A DNA stretch of 64,000 nt from Membranipora membranacea. Lineage: Eukaryota > Bryozoa > Gymnolaemata > Cheilostomatida > Membraniporidae. The notes under the pieces are model-generated. The model saw only the letters and a program-made list of their open reading frames with translations, did not search any database and was not told where the DNA came from. Positions 37,101 to 48,860 of this stretch are shown here, piece after piece. A program made the translations under genes and the position numbers. Position 1 is the first letter of the stretch, and every line of letters starts with the position of its first letter. The stretch covers positions 20,770,001 to 20,834,000 of the forward strand of contig OU612068.1 of assembly GCA_914767715.1 (NCBI GenBank), given 5' to 3'.

Positions 37101-38686
37101 TCATTCGATTGTTTATTCTCAGGAACGTAATGAAAGCTGGAGCAGAACATCGGTATCAGCTTGGCCTTTCCACAAGTCTAGGAAATCCTGTTGGGGTAGA
37201 AGTGAAATGGACCCGTGACGTGTCCTGGTGGAATGTGGTTACTAAGGTAAATATATATATATTTATTTATATAGGTTTTCTTAAAAGATAAAAATAATTA
37301 TATTATAGGTAACTTGTTGACCTCTATATATATATATATATATGAACTTTATTTTGGGATAGTACTCATTCGTTGAGAAATTTTAACAGAATACTCAAAA
37401 AAAAAAAGTAACAAAGACGTTAATGCATAATTGATGAGAGATATAATTTGAAAGATCTCTTAACAATGATGATGATAGAAAATGTGTGGTCTGTTTGTGA
37501 TTGGTCTATTTGTTCAAGGGCCGCATAAATAATAATCGACGCATTTATTTGTACCAAAATATCCGCATACTGACGGGCATACACTGCTTCAATAGATAAG
37601 TAAAAACATTTTCAATCCTGATAGCAGTCAGTTTGCACCAATCAACTTGTATTTTGTTTAAATGCTATTTGATCAATATTCAAAAATTAAGTGCTCTACG
37701 TTTGCAAAACATGATATACAGCATGGTGGTTGTGATATCCCGAGACAAAAGTCAGTAATAGTTGGCCCTCATGTATCCTTTAGACCATAGCCTAGATAAA
37801 GGGGGAAGGGTGAGGTGTAATTCCGACACCATATTAGACTCAATCTCCATATTCCCTATGTCCTTTAAAATCACAAGGCACTTGTTACATATCTGTGTGA
37901 CGGCTCTGTAAGAAGATATAATCTGGGACATATGTGCTGACTAATTTGGATGAAAACCCAAAAAGACAAGCTCTAATAGCTCTAAAGCTAAAAACAGCTA
38001 AATGAAGCTGAATAAAGCTGAATAAAAAGCTAAATAAAGCTAAATTAATAAATAAAGTTAGAGAAGCTAAATAAAAAACTAAAAAAAAAATCTAAAACTT
38101 AATAAAAAAGCTCTAATCTCATGCTCTAAATCTAACTGACTTGACTACATGATGCAATATGATGGATCGAGGAGTATGGTTGTAAGGATGTTTAATAGTC
38201 CATCAAGCGTTTCGTCCCAGACTAGACAGAGTGTTCTATAACTAAGGCTGTGCAAATACAGAGGAAAAAGCAGATCACTATTATTCAAAGTTAGGAATGA
38301 CAAAGTCTGTCGAATACGCTGCCAAACCCCCATTTCTAGTCACATTAAAGCTGTTGTCAATGTCTGTCAGTGATTGCACTGTGTTTTGAGACACTATTGC
38401 TGATGAATGCATTACCAGGAGGGCAACAGTGTAGCGGTGAAACAGTGTAATAGTGCGACAGTGCAATGGTGCAACAATGCAATAGCGCAACAGTGTGACA
38501 GTTTAATCATAAAATCAATTTTCTGTCAACAGGATCTTGTTCTGTACTTGTGGCATGGCTACACCATCACTCTTACTTTATGTCCCATTATGTTACCTGT
38601 TGTAGGCTTGTGGCGCCTTTGGATTCTGTACTTCTTCAATCAAGATTCATGAAGTGGAATTGACAAATGGAAATGGGCAAGAGTAA
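31138..38686 (+). CDS. Secreted pancreatic-lipase-family triacylglycerol lipase with PLAT domain
   Basis: Thirteen exons: 31138-31249, 31605-31652, 31869-31999, 32808-32954, 33338-33490, 34073-34214, 34822-34923, 35101-35220, 35601-35703, 35825-35964, 36348-36468, 37123-37246, 38606-38686. Phase is continuous throughout, about 507 residues, close to vertebrate pancreatic lipases. The start ATG is followed by a signal peptide ([17 protein letters not shown]). Family landmarks occur in order: [30 protein letters not shown], the nucleophile elbow [13 protein letters not shown] (Ser), GLDPAEPYF (Asp), [33 protein letters not shown] and [10 protein letters not shown] (catalytic His). The last three exons form a PLAT/C2-like domain ([14 protein letters not shown] ... 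[15 protein letters not shown]). The full triad suggests an active secreted esterase hydrolysing acylglycerols or phospholipids; substrate choice cannot be read. The region between the Asp and His exons should hold the lid and looks short. No upstream partner gene. Confidence 0.95.
32050..32301. repeat. Dispersed repeat, copy 1
   Basis: It shares long runs with 54,166-54,382, including AAACAGAAGATTGGGCTGCC and CACTAATCGGCCATTGGCAG, ending at TTTGATCTTA(A/G)CC. It lies in the lipase intron after exon 3. The class is unknown; no terminal repeats or poly-A are obvious. Confidence 0.85.
32596..32660. repeat. (TA)n-rich microsatellite
   Basis: Alternating TA tracts in the lipase intron, upstream of the exon at 32,808. 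Confidence 0.8.
33150..33265. mobile_element. 116-bp near-perfect hairpin insertion with 9-bp target duplication
   Basis: Arms of more than 50 bases start TAGTCTAAGTGCTCAGACTC and end with the exact complement (GAGTCTGAGCACTTAGACTA), around a small loop. ATATTCATT flanks both sides (33,141-33,149 and 33,266-33,274). It lies in the lipase intron before the exon at 33,338. Only a few mismatches between arms suggest a recent insertion. Confidence 0.88.
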
Positions 38687-38702
38687 GTAATGAAAAACAA
38701 CC

Positions 38703-38743
38703 TGGTCTGTGAGTTTGCCATAATATGGCAAACTCACAGACCA
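38703..38743. repeat. 41-bp perfect palindrome in the lipase 3' UTR
   Basis: Two exact 20-base arms (TGGTCTGTGAGTTTGCCATA and complement) with a one-base centre, beginning 17 bases after the lipase stop codon and before its polyadenylation signal. In the mRNA it would form a strong stem. No target duplication is seen. Confidence 0.85.
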
Positions 38744-38886
38744 CTTAAAGTATCAATTTATCAGGTTTTTTTTGAGGCCGTATGCTGTTTTGCTATATGG
38801 TTTGAGTGGCCAACTTTGGTTATCATTGAGCTTGCTATTCTTGAGGGATACTCTGTAAACCCATCATGGCTATGATTTAAATTTAC

Positions 38887-38892
38887 AATAAA
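38887..38892 (+). promoter_or_regulatory. Lipase polyadenylation signal
   Basis: AATAAA about 200 bases after the stop codon, followed by a T-rich stretch. Confidence 0.6.
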
Positions 38893-40110
38893 AATGTATT
38901 ATTTTTTAGAGTTTCAATTTGATTTGGCAGCGCTTGTTGCTAGTGCTTTTGTTTTCATTTAGTGAAAGTAGATGTACGTAATACTAATGCAAGTGTGCCA
39001 TAAGCAAACATCTACAACAGGAAAGAACAGACAATTTAAAAGTGGAGAAAAAACATGGTATAAATGTTTATATTTGTAGTTACTATTTCTGTGGCTCTGG
39101 AAGGTCTTATGAGTCAGGAAAGTCCAGGTATCTCTTCTATAGCAAGAACAGTTGTGTGAACAATTAAACAAACCTCAGTATGGCTGAACATATGAACCGA
39201 GGCAGCTCAGCCATGGAGTGGCGAGAGATCGCTTTTATATTCTTGTATTTTGTGGAGAACTAGATAAATAGAAGAATATATGTTCACAAACACTGGTGTA
39301 TTGTATTAATATTTATGTATCAGATAGATGGACCACATTTATATAGTTGGCTTTCAAGTAAGGGTGGTAATATTTGGCCCATCCATTCTAAAAGAAAATA
39401 AGATCTTTCAATGATTCAGTATCGAACCAAATTTTGTTAAAAGCCCTTCTGTGTCACTGGCTAATTTCATATATATTTTTGAGACAATGAATGAGTTTAC
39501 ACAGCAGGTCGCAATGGTACACAGTTTGCCTCAAATTTATTGATCATTTTTGTTCAGTTGGGACCGCTACGTAATCACACTTCAGGACATAGCATCCCTC
39601 GTCACGAGTTGTGTTCTTTGATTTGTAGTAACGAGCATTCACTTTTCAACCATCAACTGAGGAAAAATAGTTGAAGGTATTGATGTCAACTGAGATGACC
39701 AGCTGATTTCTAATAGGGAAACATGATTGTATGGCGTTGTGATGATGATACATTCCAAATACTAGTGTTAGGTTCAACTCCTCATTGGTTGAATTTAGTT
39801 TGTGGAGTAAAGAAAAAACCTAATGATGACTTAGAAAAATATAAGCTGTGCTAACTCGTTCAGTTGGAGCTATCCCCCCCAGAATCAATACGTTAGTGTT
39901 GGAGGTGGTACAGGGTAACACATGAAAGCTTCTCATAGGGGGCATTTTTTCAGATCTAGTTGTATAGCATAATTATTGTATTTACTCACTTTTGATATGG
40001 CTGAGCTCTGTACTGGAGTATATTTCACAAAAGACTAAAGGTATGTGCTCCGATACGGAGAGATAGTTATATGAGATATCTTTAGTATGCTGCCTCACGT
40101 AGTCCTCAGC

Positions 40111-40325
40111 CAGGGGGGTCTTTCAATTAGGAAGAGCGATCCTTTACTAAAGCAAGTTATCACTATCACATCGCTCAAAATGATCACTCACTTGGTCTTT
40201 AAATTAGACAAAATCGCTCCCAAATCGCTCACTCAGAATGCAAATAGTTCCATCAAGTGACTGAGCGATCTGAAGTGAGCGATAAGATTGCGATTTTGGC
40301 TGTTTCTAATTGAAAGACCCCCCTG
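40111..40325. mobile_element. MITE with GGTCTTTCAA-type termini (copy 2), inside a kinase pseudogene exon
   Basis: The ends are CAGGGGGGTCTTTCAATTAG and its complement CTAATTGAAAGACCCCCCTG. The interior is related to 16,198-16,437. The uninterrupted paralogous exon at 49,790-49,800 reads straight through (AAGCCTGATCGT), showing the empty site. The target duplication is unclear. Confidence 0.85.
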
Positions 40326-40374
40326 ATCGCTATCATCTGGATCTTCATAATCGTGATTGGCAGCTAATCAAACA

Positions 40375-40650
40375 ATTTATAATACACAATTTGTAATACA
40401 CAATTTATAATACAACAAATTTTAATACACAATTTATAATACAACAAATTTTAATACACAATGTATAATACAAACATTCGCATACACAATTTATGTTACA
40501 CAATAATAATACATGATCTATAAAACAACATTTTTGATACACAAAATTTAAAATACACAATTTATAATACAACAAATTTTAATACATAATTTATAATACA
40601 AACATTCCCATACACAATTTATGTTACACAATTTATGATACACCAGATAC
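40375..40650. repeat. AT-rich minisatellite (AATACACAATTTAT)n
   Basis: Degenerate 10-14-bp units in an intron of the kinase pseudogene, paralogous to the array at 49,850-50,165. It existed before the segment was duplicated. Confidence 0.85.
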
Positions 40651-41700
40651 TAGTGATGGCAAATTGTCAGATTTTGGCGAGACGGGACGAGACCGAGACA
40701 GCAAGAAAATTCGGGACGAGACCGGGACGAGACCGAGACATAACGATGCCGATAAAACATTCTTCAGATATCACAATTTAAAAGAATGGTGGATATTCAT
40801 TCACTATCACTAGTGCAATCAGCTTATAGTACATTTGATTCAAGTTGTAACTTATGATCTATAGCAATAAGGATCTATGTTGAAACCAAGTTTCATCAAA
40901 TTCTGTCAAGTATTTATTGAATTATAGAAAGCCACACGCTCGTGCAGATTTCCACTAATTCTTGCAAATTAAATTTTGTATGAGTATCAGCCTGCCACAC
41001 ATGATTGTCATTGCCCAAATTTATACTCGTGATTTATGGGTGTAATCCTACTGTAATCCTCCTCAGCCAATCTAAAACATAGGCCTATCTATAGTGATAA
41101 CTAAATAAAATAGTAAAACCAAGGAGAAGCTGTTTCTTCTTGTTTATTATACCAACCAGTCAAGTGATTCAGCTTCTGGATATGCTTAGGCTCAACTATC
41201 TCCTCATATTTATACAATTTGATACCCCATTAGTCATTGTATCACTTCTCCCTCTTGCCCCAGGTCCAAATCAATGAGAAAGCTCCACATTGATCATCCA
41301 TTCCATCTTTTTAACAGAAGTTGTTTACATAGATATGGCCTTGACTTATCAATCAAAACAGACAGCCAATCAATCAAATCTGACAGCCAATCAGATAACA
41401 TTTCCGTTAAATAATTGCAGCAAAAGCATGACTAATAACTATCATTCCATTATATCATAGTCAGAATTACATGTGACATCATATAATCACCGTGGTGTAG
41501 TGGGTAAGAGCATGGACTGCTGATCACTAGGTCACTGGTTCGAGTCTGGGTGAAGGCAATGTTTTGACCAGCTACTACCATTTACAATGCCAGTGGTCTC
41601 GACCTGTAGTAAGAGTTGTCTGTCTCGACGAGACGAGATACTGTCCCGAGGAGACAAGTCTCGCGAGACCGGGAATTGTCCCGTCTCGTTGCCATCACTA
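40651..41700. mobile_element. Non-autonomous hAT element, 1,050 bp
   Basis: Terminal inverted repeats TAGTGATGGCAA and TTGCCATCACTA are followed inwards by GAGACGGGAC-rich inverted subterminal arms. The element is flanked by the 8-bp duplication CCAGATAC (40,643-40,650 and 41,701-41,708). The paralogous intron at 50,163-50,172 has ACACCAGATATGAGACACG without the element, which gives the empty site. It has no transposase and contains a tRNA-like segment near its right end. Confidence 0.93.
41488..41556 (+). repeat. tRNA-like sequence inside the hAT element
   Basis: A-box-like TGGTGTAGTGGGTAAGAGC, an anticodon-like loop CTGCTGA and B-box GGTTCGAGTCT lie at tRNA spacing, with CACC/GGTG ends that pair. 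The GCT anticodon would be serine, but there is no long variable arm. It looks like a tRNA-derived SINE head or captured tRNA rather than a working gene. Confidence 0.6.
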
Positions 41701-42016
41701 CCAGATACGAGTAACGAGATTTGAGAAACACAAAACATGATCCACGACACAAGACACACACGACACACAGCACACAACACACTGCACATGACACACAAAA
41801 TACGACACACGACATTGCTTTAAGTTCGAAAAGCCTTTTCCAGCAGTTTTCTTAGTTTTATTTGTAATTTTTTATTGTGTACCTGTACCTGACAGACTAC
41901 ATTTTTTCTATTTATAATGAGTAATTGTGCGCTCATCCAAACAATTCTATTTTAGTACTGTAACATTGTGAGCACTGTCTTATTTACCTTACCGTATTGA
42001 CAGGCATTAAAGTCCA

Positions 42017-42068
42017 TACAAACAAACAAACAAACAAACAAACAAACAAACAAACAAACAAACAAACA
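42017..42068. repeat. (CAAA)n microsatellite
   Basis: About twelve tandem CAAA units in the kinase pseudogene intron. It is absent from the paralogous position near 50,300. Confidence 0.95.
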
Positions 42069-45044
42069 TAATACACGATCATGAAGCAACAAATTAACCT
42101 ACCATAACTGACAGTCAGGTTCCTCTCTTCATTTTCTACATTATCTCCTGATTTCTGCCCAAGGATTGCTTCTAGAAATTAGGTTAAGTGGGGTTTAGTA
42201 GGCCTCTCTGAAGGAATAACTGACCAGCATAGTGTTAAAGTTTGAAACCTAAAAGGAAGATATGGATTGGTGTCTAGATGAAGCAACAATTGAAGGTATT
42301 AAAAAACTGCTGTTAAAGAATACGGAAAAAACCTTAGTCCTATGGCCATATATGGTAAAACTGAGCCATGAGGACGACTCTTATAATTCTCAGAAAATTA
42401 TAAGGCCACCTATTATGCCCCCACAGGTGTGCCCTAATTTGCAATCATAACACTGATATTTATATTTATCCGGCTCTGAGGAGCATGCACTTCAAATGTG
42501 ATTGGCACTTATTGTCCAAATCAGGGCTAATCTAGACCAGTCTAATAATATAGAGTATAGACTAATATCATTATATTACGCAGTTTGTGTGAGGGCAGTC
42601 TATACGTTATCTATATGTCATCGAAATGAAATCTGCCAATCACAACATCATAGAATGTCTACACATATACCTTTCAATTTGGAATCGGAGTTATCAGTTG
42701 GTTGCACAGACAACTCATAATGCTATTAATTTTGGGAGTTGATGGCATTTCCTCATTGTGAAATTCATAGTTAGTCACACTCGTTATGCGTGGAAAAGAG
42801 CAAAAAAACCATATAGTCCTCTGATATTCTTTGAGAGATCTGAAGAATTGCTAATAATCTTTTTTTTTCACAACTTTTTGTAATTTATTTCACACATAAT
42901 GTAAAAAATCCGACCAGGATGACATTGTCTACCTAATAAAATAAATAAATCTTATAACTCACAAAGATGATGGCATATTAGATGGCTTAGATAGCCTGTG
43001 GCCGTCGGTAATGTAAGCCTCAACTTAAGAGTTCTTGATAGATGGGTAGGGCTCACCACCATTTGGGAACAACTCCCACATTAGGACACCAAAAGACCAC
43101 CACAATTGAACAAATAATGAGTAGCAAACTACGAATTAGCAAAATACAGGCAAGTTTCTTTTGATGACAATTATTCTGTCCTATGCTTGATGTTTTCGTT
43201 TCTGTAAACAAAGAGTTGAAAAATCAAGTCAGCCTCACAAAGAAAACATTCTGAGAATATTATGCAGCCAATAACAAAAAGAGAACTTCTTTGTTTGATG
43301 CTAATAAGGAGTATACAAAGAATGCATAAAAACACTCACAACTTCTGTTGTAGAGTCATAATTATTTTCCTTCTCTCAGTCTTTCGATGGCCATCCATTT
43401 AACAGGTTTGGGTCTATCAGTCTTACCATCACGATAATAGTCGGCACTGTAAATGTCCTTGCTCATCCCAAAATCTGCCAGCTTTACCACAATTGTATGG
43501 TCAACACTGCAAGTTATGAAAAGTCATGGAACAGAAATGTTTTAAATGAGAACACCCACACACTGGCAGTAAATTTTCAGAGAGTGTACAACAACAACAG
43601 CAACATTATATCAGTTTTGATGGTTTTGGGAAACTCCGATTCTACATGTGCATGCTGCTGCAGGCTGGAGGGGCATAGCTCCAAATGCAGGCAAGTTGGA
43701 TAACATGAGGGAGGGTTGATGAGCATCCCACAATGCAATTTTGTGAATTTACTACTAGGATCAGGGCAATGATTACCTATAATCATGACAACCGAGTTGA
43801 ATCGCTTTTTAAAATCAGATACAAGAAAGTATGACAATATCAAGAACAATATAGTTATCTAGATCTTACAGGCAGTTTCTAGCAGCAATATCTCGATAAA
43901 ACCTCATCAAACGTGTGATTACATGACGTCATTTTATCAAAGAAACGAGGACACAGAAACACTATCAAGCAAAGTGGATAGCTGAGCCAATTTGATTGCT
44001 AAAGTTTTCAAATCAGGTAATAATTACGTATTCTTAGAGATATAGTTCATCATAATTATTTGTTTTAAAAAATATATGATCAGCCTAAAGTGGCTTTTTG
44101 CGTCATAATGTGTGTGATTTTTTCTAAATTTGATGATATTATTTGCAATTTTAAGCAGATTGGGTCAAATCTTTTTGTTAGTTTCACAGATAAAAAGGTC
44201 GATACATCGCACCTGTTGTGAGGCCATGCCGAGCCAAAAGGCCTCTGGGTGTACTGGAAATAAAGAATAGTTCTTGCCTCTCCTCGTTGGCTATATCAGC
44301 TTTTAAATCACTGAACTAAGCCTTTTAGACCCTTGAACCACATCTAGCTGCTATTGTTGTAATCCTGTTTGTAGTCTTTTCCAGTTTTCTCACACATTGA
44401 TTATCATCAGCTCCGTTGTAAATTTGAACCATATCATTGACTTTAAAGAAACTAGCATTGCCCGCAACATCATCTTACAAACTGGAGCCATTAGGAGAAC
44501 CTAAAATCAAAATAAATAGGTAATTCATTGCATGGAAATCTGCTTCATTCTTTTCAGTAAAACGGCATTCATTCAGTCAACACCACAACAAGCATCGGGA
44601 CTCCAGATCCTCTCTGATGAACAGAGCGGCAATGTGTTTGTGAGAGGATAATTCACGAACCTGCTAAATATTGGATTTCTCCTTGCTGAGAGATTGTGGC
44701 GACGCTATGCTGAATTGAAACAAGAAATCCGCCGAGATTCAGTAGATCAGGCTCAATATTAGACATGTTTCTCCATACCTGCTCATGAGGTAACTCTCTG
44801 AGTTCACCAAAACTTACCAGTGGATCACTTGAAAACAATGAGATGGATGACTGTGCTGTGGTACTGTGGACTGTGCTATGGTTCCATTCTAAGGAATATT
44901 ATGCATAACAAGATGTTACTCAATATGCAAGACGGCTTTAGGACAACATTGTTTTCTGTCTGTCTAGCCAACTATATCCTAAACCTTTTCTAAACCAAAA
45001 GCCGTTCATCCATGCTGGATGATTTATTTCTGAGTATATTTTAA

Positions 45045-45393
45045 TGCTACTACAAGATTGCACCTCCCTCGGAAAAGATAAAATTGCCCCGTTTATAAGG
45101 CAACCAACAGCTATAAGGCGCCCCTTTGAAAGGAGAACTGACCTTGATAAGATTCGAACTCGCAACATCATGTTTGCAAGGCACTGAGCTATTCAGTCTC
45201 TTGTACCTATTCATCCTATTCAGCTATTCAGCCAATTCAACCTACTGAGCCTCTATTCATCTCGCTTGTAAGGCGAGGTTTTGGTTCAAGTCAAATATAA
45301 AAATGCTTCAAAGGATAGCCGCACCTATATGCTCCTCTCTTATAGGCGCCTTCACCTATAAGGGACGCGCCTTATAGGTGAGGTATTATGGTT
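45045..45393. mobile_element. pogo/Tigger-like non-autonomous element, left end eroded
   Basis: The right end reads CACCTATAAG...CTTATAGGTGAGGTATTA, similar to the ends of the element at 51,256-51,861. The left side has only the related TTATAAGGCAACC / CTATAAGGCGCC motifs. A minus-strand tRNA-like stretch lies inside at about 45,142-45,205 (TAGCTCAGTGCCTTGCAAAC, then GAGTTCGAATC). Confidence 0.6.
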
Positions 45394-45832
45394 TGTTTTT
45401 GTGAATTTATAGAGGTTACCACTTTTGAACTGCAGTAACAATGAGCACTGTTTTACTCAAACAACTTTGTCCAAACTACTACAACTATGACAACAATAAT
45501 AATGGACACCGAACCCCATCAAAAATACTTTGCATTGTATAAGAGGATAGGTAGCTGAGCACATTACCATGGTAACCAATGGGAAAGCTGCCTCAAAACA
45601 TTCTTCAATACCAGCAAAACACACAAAATTCAAAGTTTGCATTTTGCATCAAATTTCCATTTCAACTGATAGTGAATTGGCAGCATCCTACACAGGATTT
45701 GACCTAATTTTGAACAACACGGTGGTGACACGTTTTTAAAGTCCATCAAGGGTATCTATATCTATGTTGCCAAGTATGAGTTGATAAATGTTTTCCTGCC
45801 TGCATGTAGAATTATCTGTCATTCATTTTAGA

Positions 45833-46348
45833 ATAGACAGTTTTCTGAGCTCTGATTTATGCCTCAATTCGGAGTTGTCCTCTCTCCAGTTTGGTACTTT
45901 TAACCCACGCCTCATAGGAAAAACGTGCTGAAAGAGGGTTTTCTTGAAAACCGCTTATGTTAGGATAAAATTGATTTTTGATTCAGAATCCGCATCATTG
46001 AAAACCCTGTGAGACAGGGTTTCCAAATCATTGGAGGCTTGAATGTTGATAAATCTTAATTTTAGTGACGAAATTCAAGAAAAATTCTGCCAAATGGTCC
46101 GCAAAACTGGCAGAATTTGATATAATTGACTAACCGAATACCAAAAATATTTCCCAAACTATGTCCCTATCAGTTTTCAATGGTGCAGATTCTGAATCAA
46201 AAATCCTTTTTATCCTACTATAAGCGGATTTCAAGATAACCCTCTTTTCAGCACGTTTTTCCTATGTGGCGTGGGTTAATAGTACCAAACTGGAGAGAGG
46301 ACAACTCCGAATAGAGGCCTAAATCGGAGCTCAGAGAACTGTCTATTA
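45833..46348. mobile_element. Foldback MITE, about 515 bp
   Basis: Terminal TAGACAGTTTTCTGAGCTC is matched by GAGCTCAGAGAACTGTCTA. The arms stay complementary for about 170 bases (for example CACGTTTTTCCTATG against CATAGGAAAAACGTG). The target is a tandem ATTATCTGTCATTCATT repeat, copies of which flank the element. Confidence 0.85.
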
Positions 46349-46837
46349 TCTGTCATTCATTCTAGAATTATCTGTCATTCAATCTCATTACAAAAAATAA
46401 TGATTTTATATAACATCAAATTTTTAGGGTGTTGGGAAATTTATTATACAACTAACCTTTTATTTGTTTTATTTTATTTATTTATTTGTTTTAGTATAGG
46501 CAGCATGACTAACAACCTATCATTAGATAGAATTCGAAGTTGTAAGCGACATTTTATGGTGATTGGTTTTATTTCATAAATTCACCCTGGTTGACAGCAT
46601 TATCACTTTGTGCATAAACTTACTATTATATATGGTTTGGGGTTTTTGGTACTGCGTTCACCCCCCACCTTTCTTTGAGATATTATGACCGAACTTCAGA
46701 ACGAAAAAGGCAACAATGATGACAATATTGTATGAATATCCTATCACATATGGTATGTCTCTGAACACTTATGGTTCCTGTACCTCATGCAACTACTATT
46801 GTCACACCTTATAATAAAAGCAAGAGAAGACCGCTAA

Positions 46838-46966
46838 AAATTATCACCAACTTCGATGACATTAATACAACCAAGGAGTAACAACGCTGTTACTTTTACT
46901 GTAATACCCCTGTTACTCCTTGGTACAACACTAATATCATCAAAGTGAAACTGCCTGCCAAAGTTG
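46838..46966. mobile_element. Short hairpin MITE
   Basis: Arms include CCAAGGAGTAACA and TGTTACTCCTTGG, with weaker complementarity outward (TTCGATGACATTAATAC against the complement of CACTAATATCATCAAAG). Confidence 0.7.
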
Positions 46967-48775
46967 TGTCATGTATACACCATTAGCGCATCAATAAGTA
47001 TATGCAGCAGCTAGAGCTTGAGTCAGTAGCATCAGGGCCATCGTTCAATACAGTAGCATTCTGACTGTTGTGCTGTCAGTAGCATTGCAACCATCATCCA
47101 ATACAGTAGTGCTTTGACCGACAAAATATTCAGCTGCAGTGTCATCATCACACAGCAGATTTATATTGCAATCGACAATCATTTATATCGAATATTCATA
47201 TACTGATCGAGAGCCAATGTAACAACTTAACGCATAAAAGGATAAGGATACATCCAGGTCAGAATATTTCAACCTTTTATAGCTATATATTTATATACAT
47301 GTTTTCCTTTCATTAAACTTTTAGAATAATAGTCAGGGTTATTTAATAAATAATTAATAATAAATGATAATTCAATCTCTTTGCTTGTCTGGTTGACAAA
47401 AATAAGACATTGTACCCGTCTCACTATACGATGGTTTCGATTATGTAGTCAGCGACTACACACGCAGAGTTCAGAGTTCACTTGTTGACAGCCTTGTTGG
47501 CGCATCGGTATCATCAGAGCTGAAATATTGAATGAGTTTCATAAATCAGAGAGCTGCCACTCAGTCATTCAAATCGACATTTTGTTGGATTGTATAGTGC
47601 AATCATTTGACAATCTTGATATTACAAGAAGTGAAGTAGCATCACAGTATCATTGAATAAAATTAAGTGCAACTTGAGACGTACAGGTACCCATAGTACT
47701 CAGAGGCCCTGGATAGCAAGTTTGCTCTTGCATCTAATAGAGACCCTCTTGTGGCTTGAATAATAACGATAAAGCCTGATAAGAATTATAATTATAATCT
47801 GTAATCCTATTATTGTGTATAGAATTTGGAAAATCATAAAAGCTAATAGTGCACCATCACATAGAACTCTTATCATAAAATAATAGCCGACTCGCTCAAG
47901 AAAGAGTAGACTAGGAGCAATCCAACTACACCTTGTTGTCTTCATTCTCTCTACTTGATAGAGAAGATAACTCAATTCTAGCAGGTAAATCCTGCTGTAA
48001 ATCTTATAACAGAGTTGACCAATCGGATGCTGAATTCATGATCATCGTTTCATTACTTTATGGTACTGACTCAGCATTTTGATATGGGCAATTAATGTGA
48101 ACAGAAAGTTATTAAAAAACGCATGCCAATGTGTTAGTAATAAATTAATGCATCATAAGGTTTTTGATGGTATTAACTATAAGGAAGCCACCAAAGTATG
48201 GTGACAGTTAGAAATGTGAGGCAAACAAATGCAAATGTAAATGTAAATACAAGTAAAATAGAATATACATTCAAACAAACAAATTTAAAGAATTGTCTCA
48301 CATTAGTGACAATTTTCTCAGCGGTCTCTTAGTTAATTGTTTTATTTTTTTGTTTATGATTTTGGTATATAAGAATATAAAAGACATCAACATAGCAGTT
48401 TGGCGGTCAGGTATTCTTCTTCATTCTCGGCATTTTCAGCATTTTCTTCACTTTGTCCTGATTTTTGTTTCAAGGTTGTTACTAAAAATTCCTGTAATTG
48501 TAATAAATTATAGTAGGCCTAGCAGAAGGAACATCAGATCATGCAGCTTTTTATATTATGGCCTTAAACGAAAAAGGGATGATTTCACGAATGAGTTTGC
48601 TAATTTGAGTACCTTTATGCAAGCACATTGTTTTGCCATACGGTAGCCCCCTTATTTTTAGACTTATCAAAGATCCTGCCCTCCTTGCGCTATGCGACTT
48701 TATTACTCCAAAAACAATGAATATTAATGGTGTGTATGATTTAAGATTATAACAAAAACAAATTTATTATTTGTA

Positions 48776-48860
48776 GTTACTATTTTTGTGGCTCTGGAAG
48801 GTCTTATGAGTCAGGAGTGTCCTGGTATCACTTCTATAGCAAGAACAGTTGTGTGAACAT
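48776..48860 (-). repeat. Conserved segment shared with 39,069-39,165 (possible alternative 3' exon)
   Basis: Both kinase copies keep this block downstream of their last exon. On the minus strand it has a TTGCTATAG acceptor-like start and a short open stretch (LLTHKTFQSH). It could be an alternative C-terminal exon or simply part of the duplicated unit. Confidence 0.3.

Larger units (their letters stand above)
39561..43925 (-). pseudogene. Tyrosine kinase pseudogene (3' half), paralogue of the 49-58 kb gene
   Basis: Exons align one for one with the open copy: catalytic loop about 43,866-43,925 (RFYRDIAARNCL), activation segment 43,345-43,508 (VKLADFGMSKDIYSADYY, KPVKWMAIE), helix-F exon about 42,961-43,097 (WSFGVLMWELFPNGG), C-lobe exon about 42,115-42,260 (CWSVIPSERPT), tail exon split around 40,111-40,325, and a last exon near 39,561-39,660. 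Disablements: an insertion causing stops just after LREGK; TAA replacing a glutamine codon in the helix-F exon; a stop in the C-lobe exon; a 215-bp MITE inside the tail exon; and a TGA at the start of the last exon. No N-lobe exons were found upstream. The HRD-equivalent aspartate is still present (YRD). Confidence 0.9.
43930..48770. other. Repeat-rich stretch without a recognised gene
   Basis: It separates the two kinase copies and contains the elements listed between 45,045 and 46,965. A minus-strand segment at about 44,345-44,490 has a fairly long open stretch (FKVNDMVQIYNGADDNQ) after a stop; it may be a decayed exon of the kinase pseudogene's missing part, but I cannot assign it. Confidence 0.5.

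Noticed and set aside
48293-48646. 117-codon plus-strand open frame rich in Phe/Ile/Leu
   Set aside because: Its composition is that of AT-rich chance ORFs, and it has no splice or family support.
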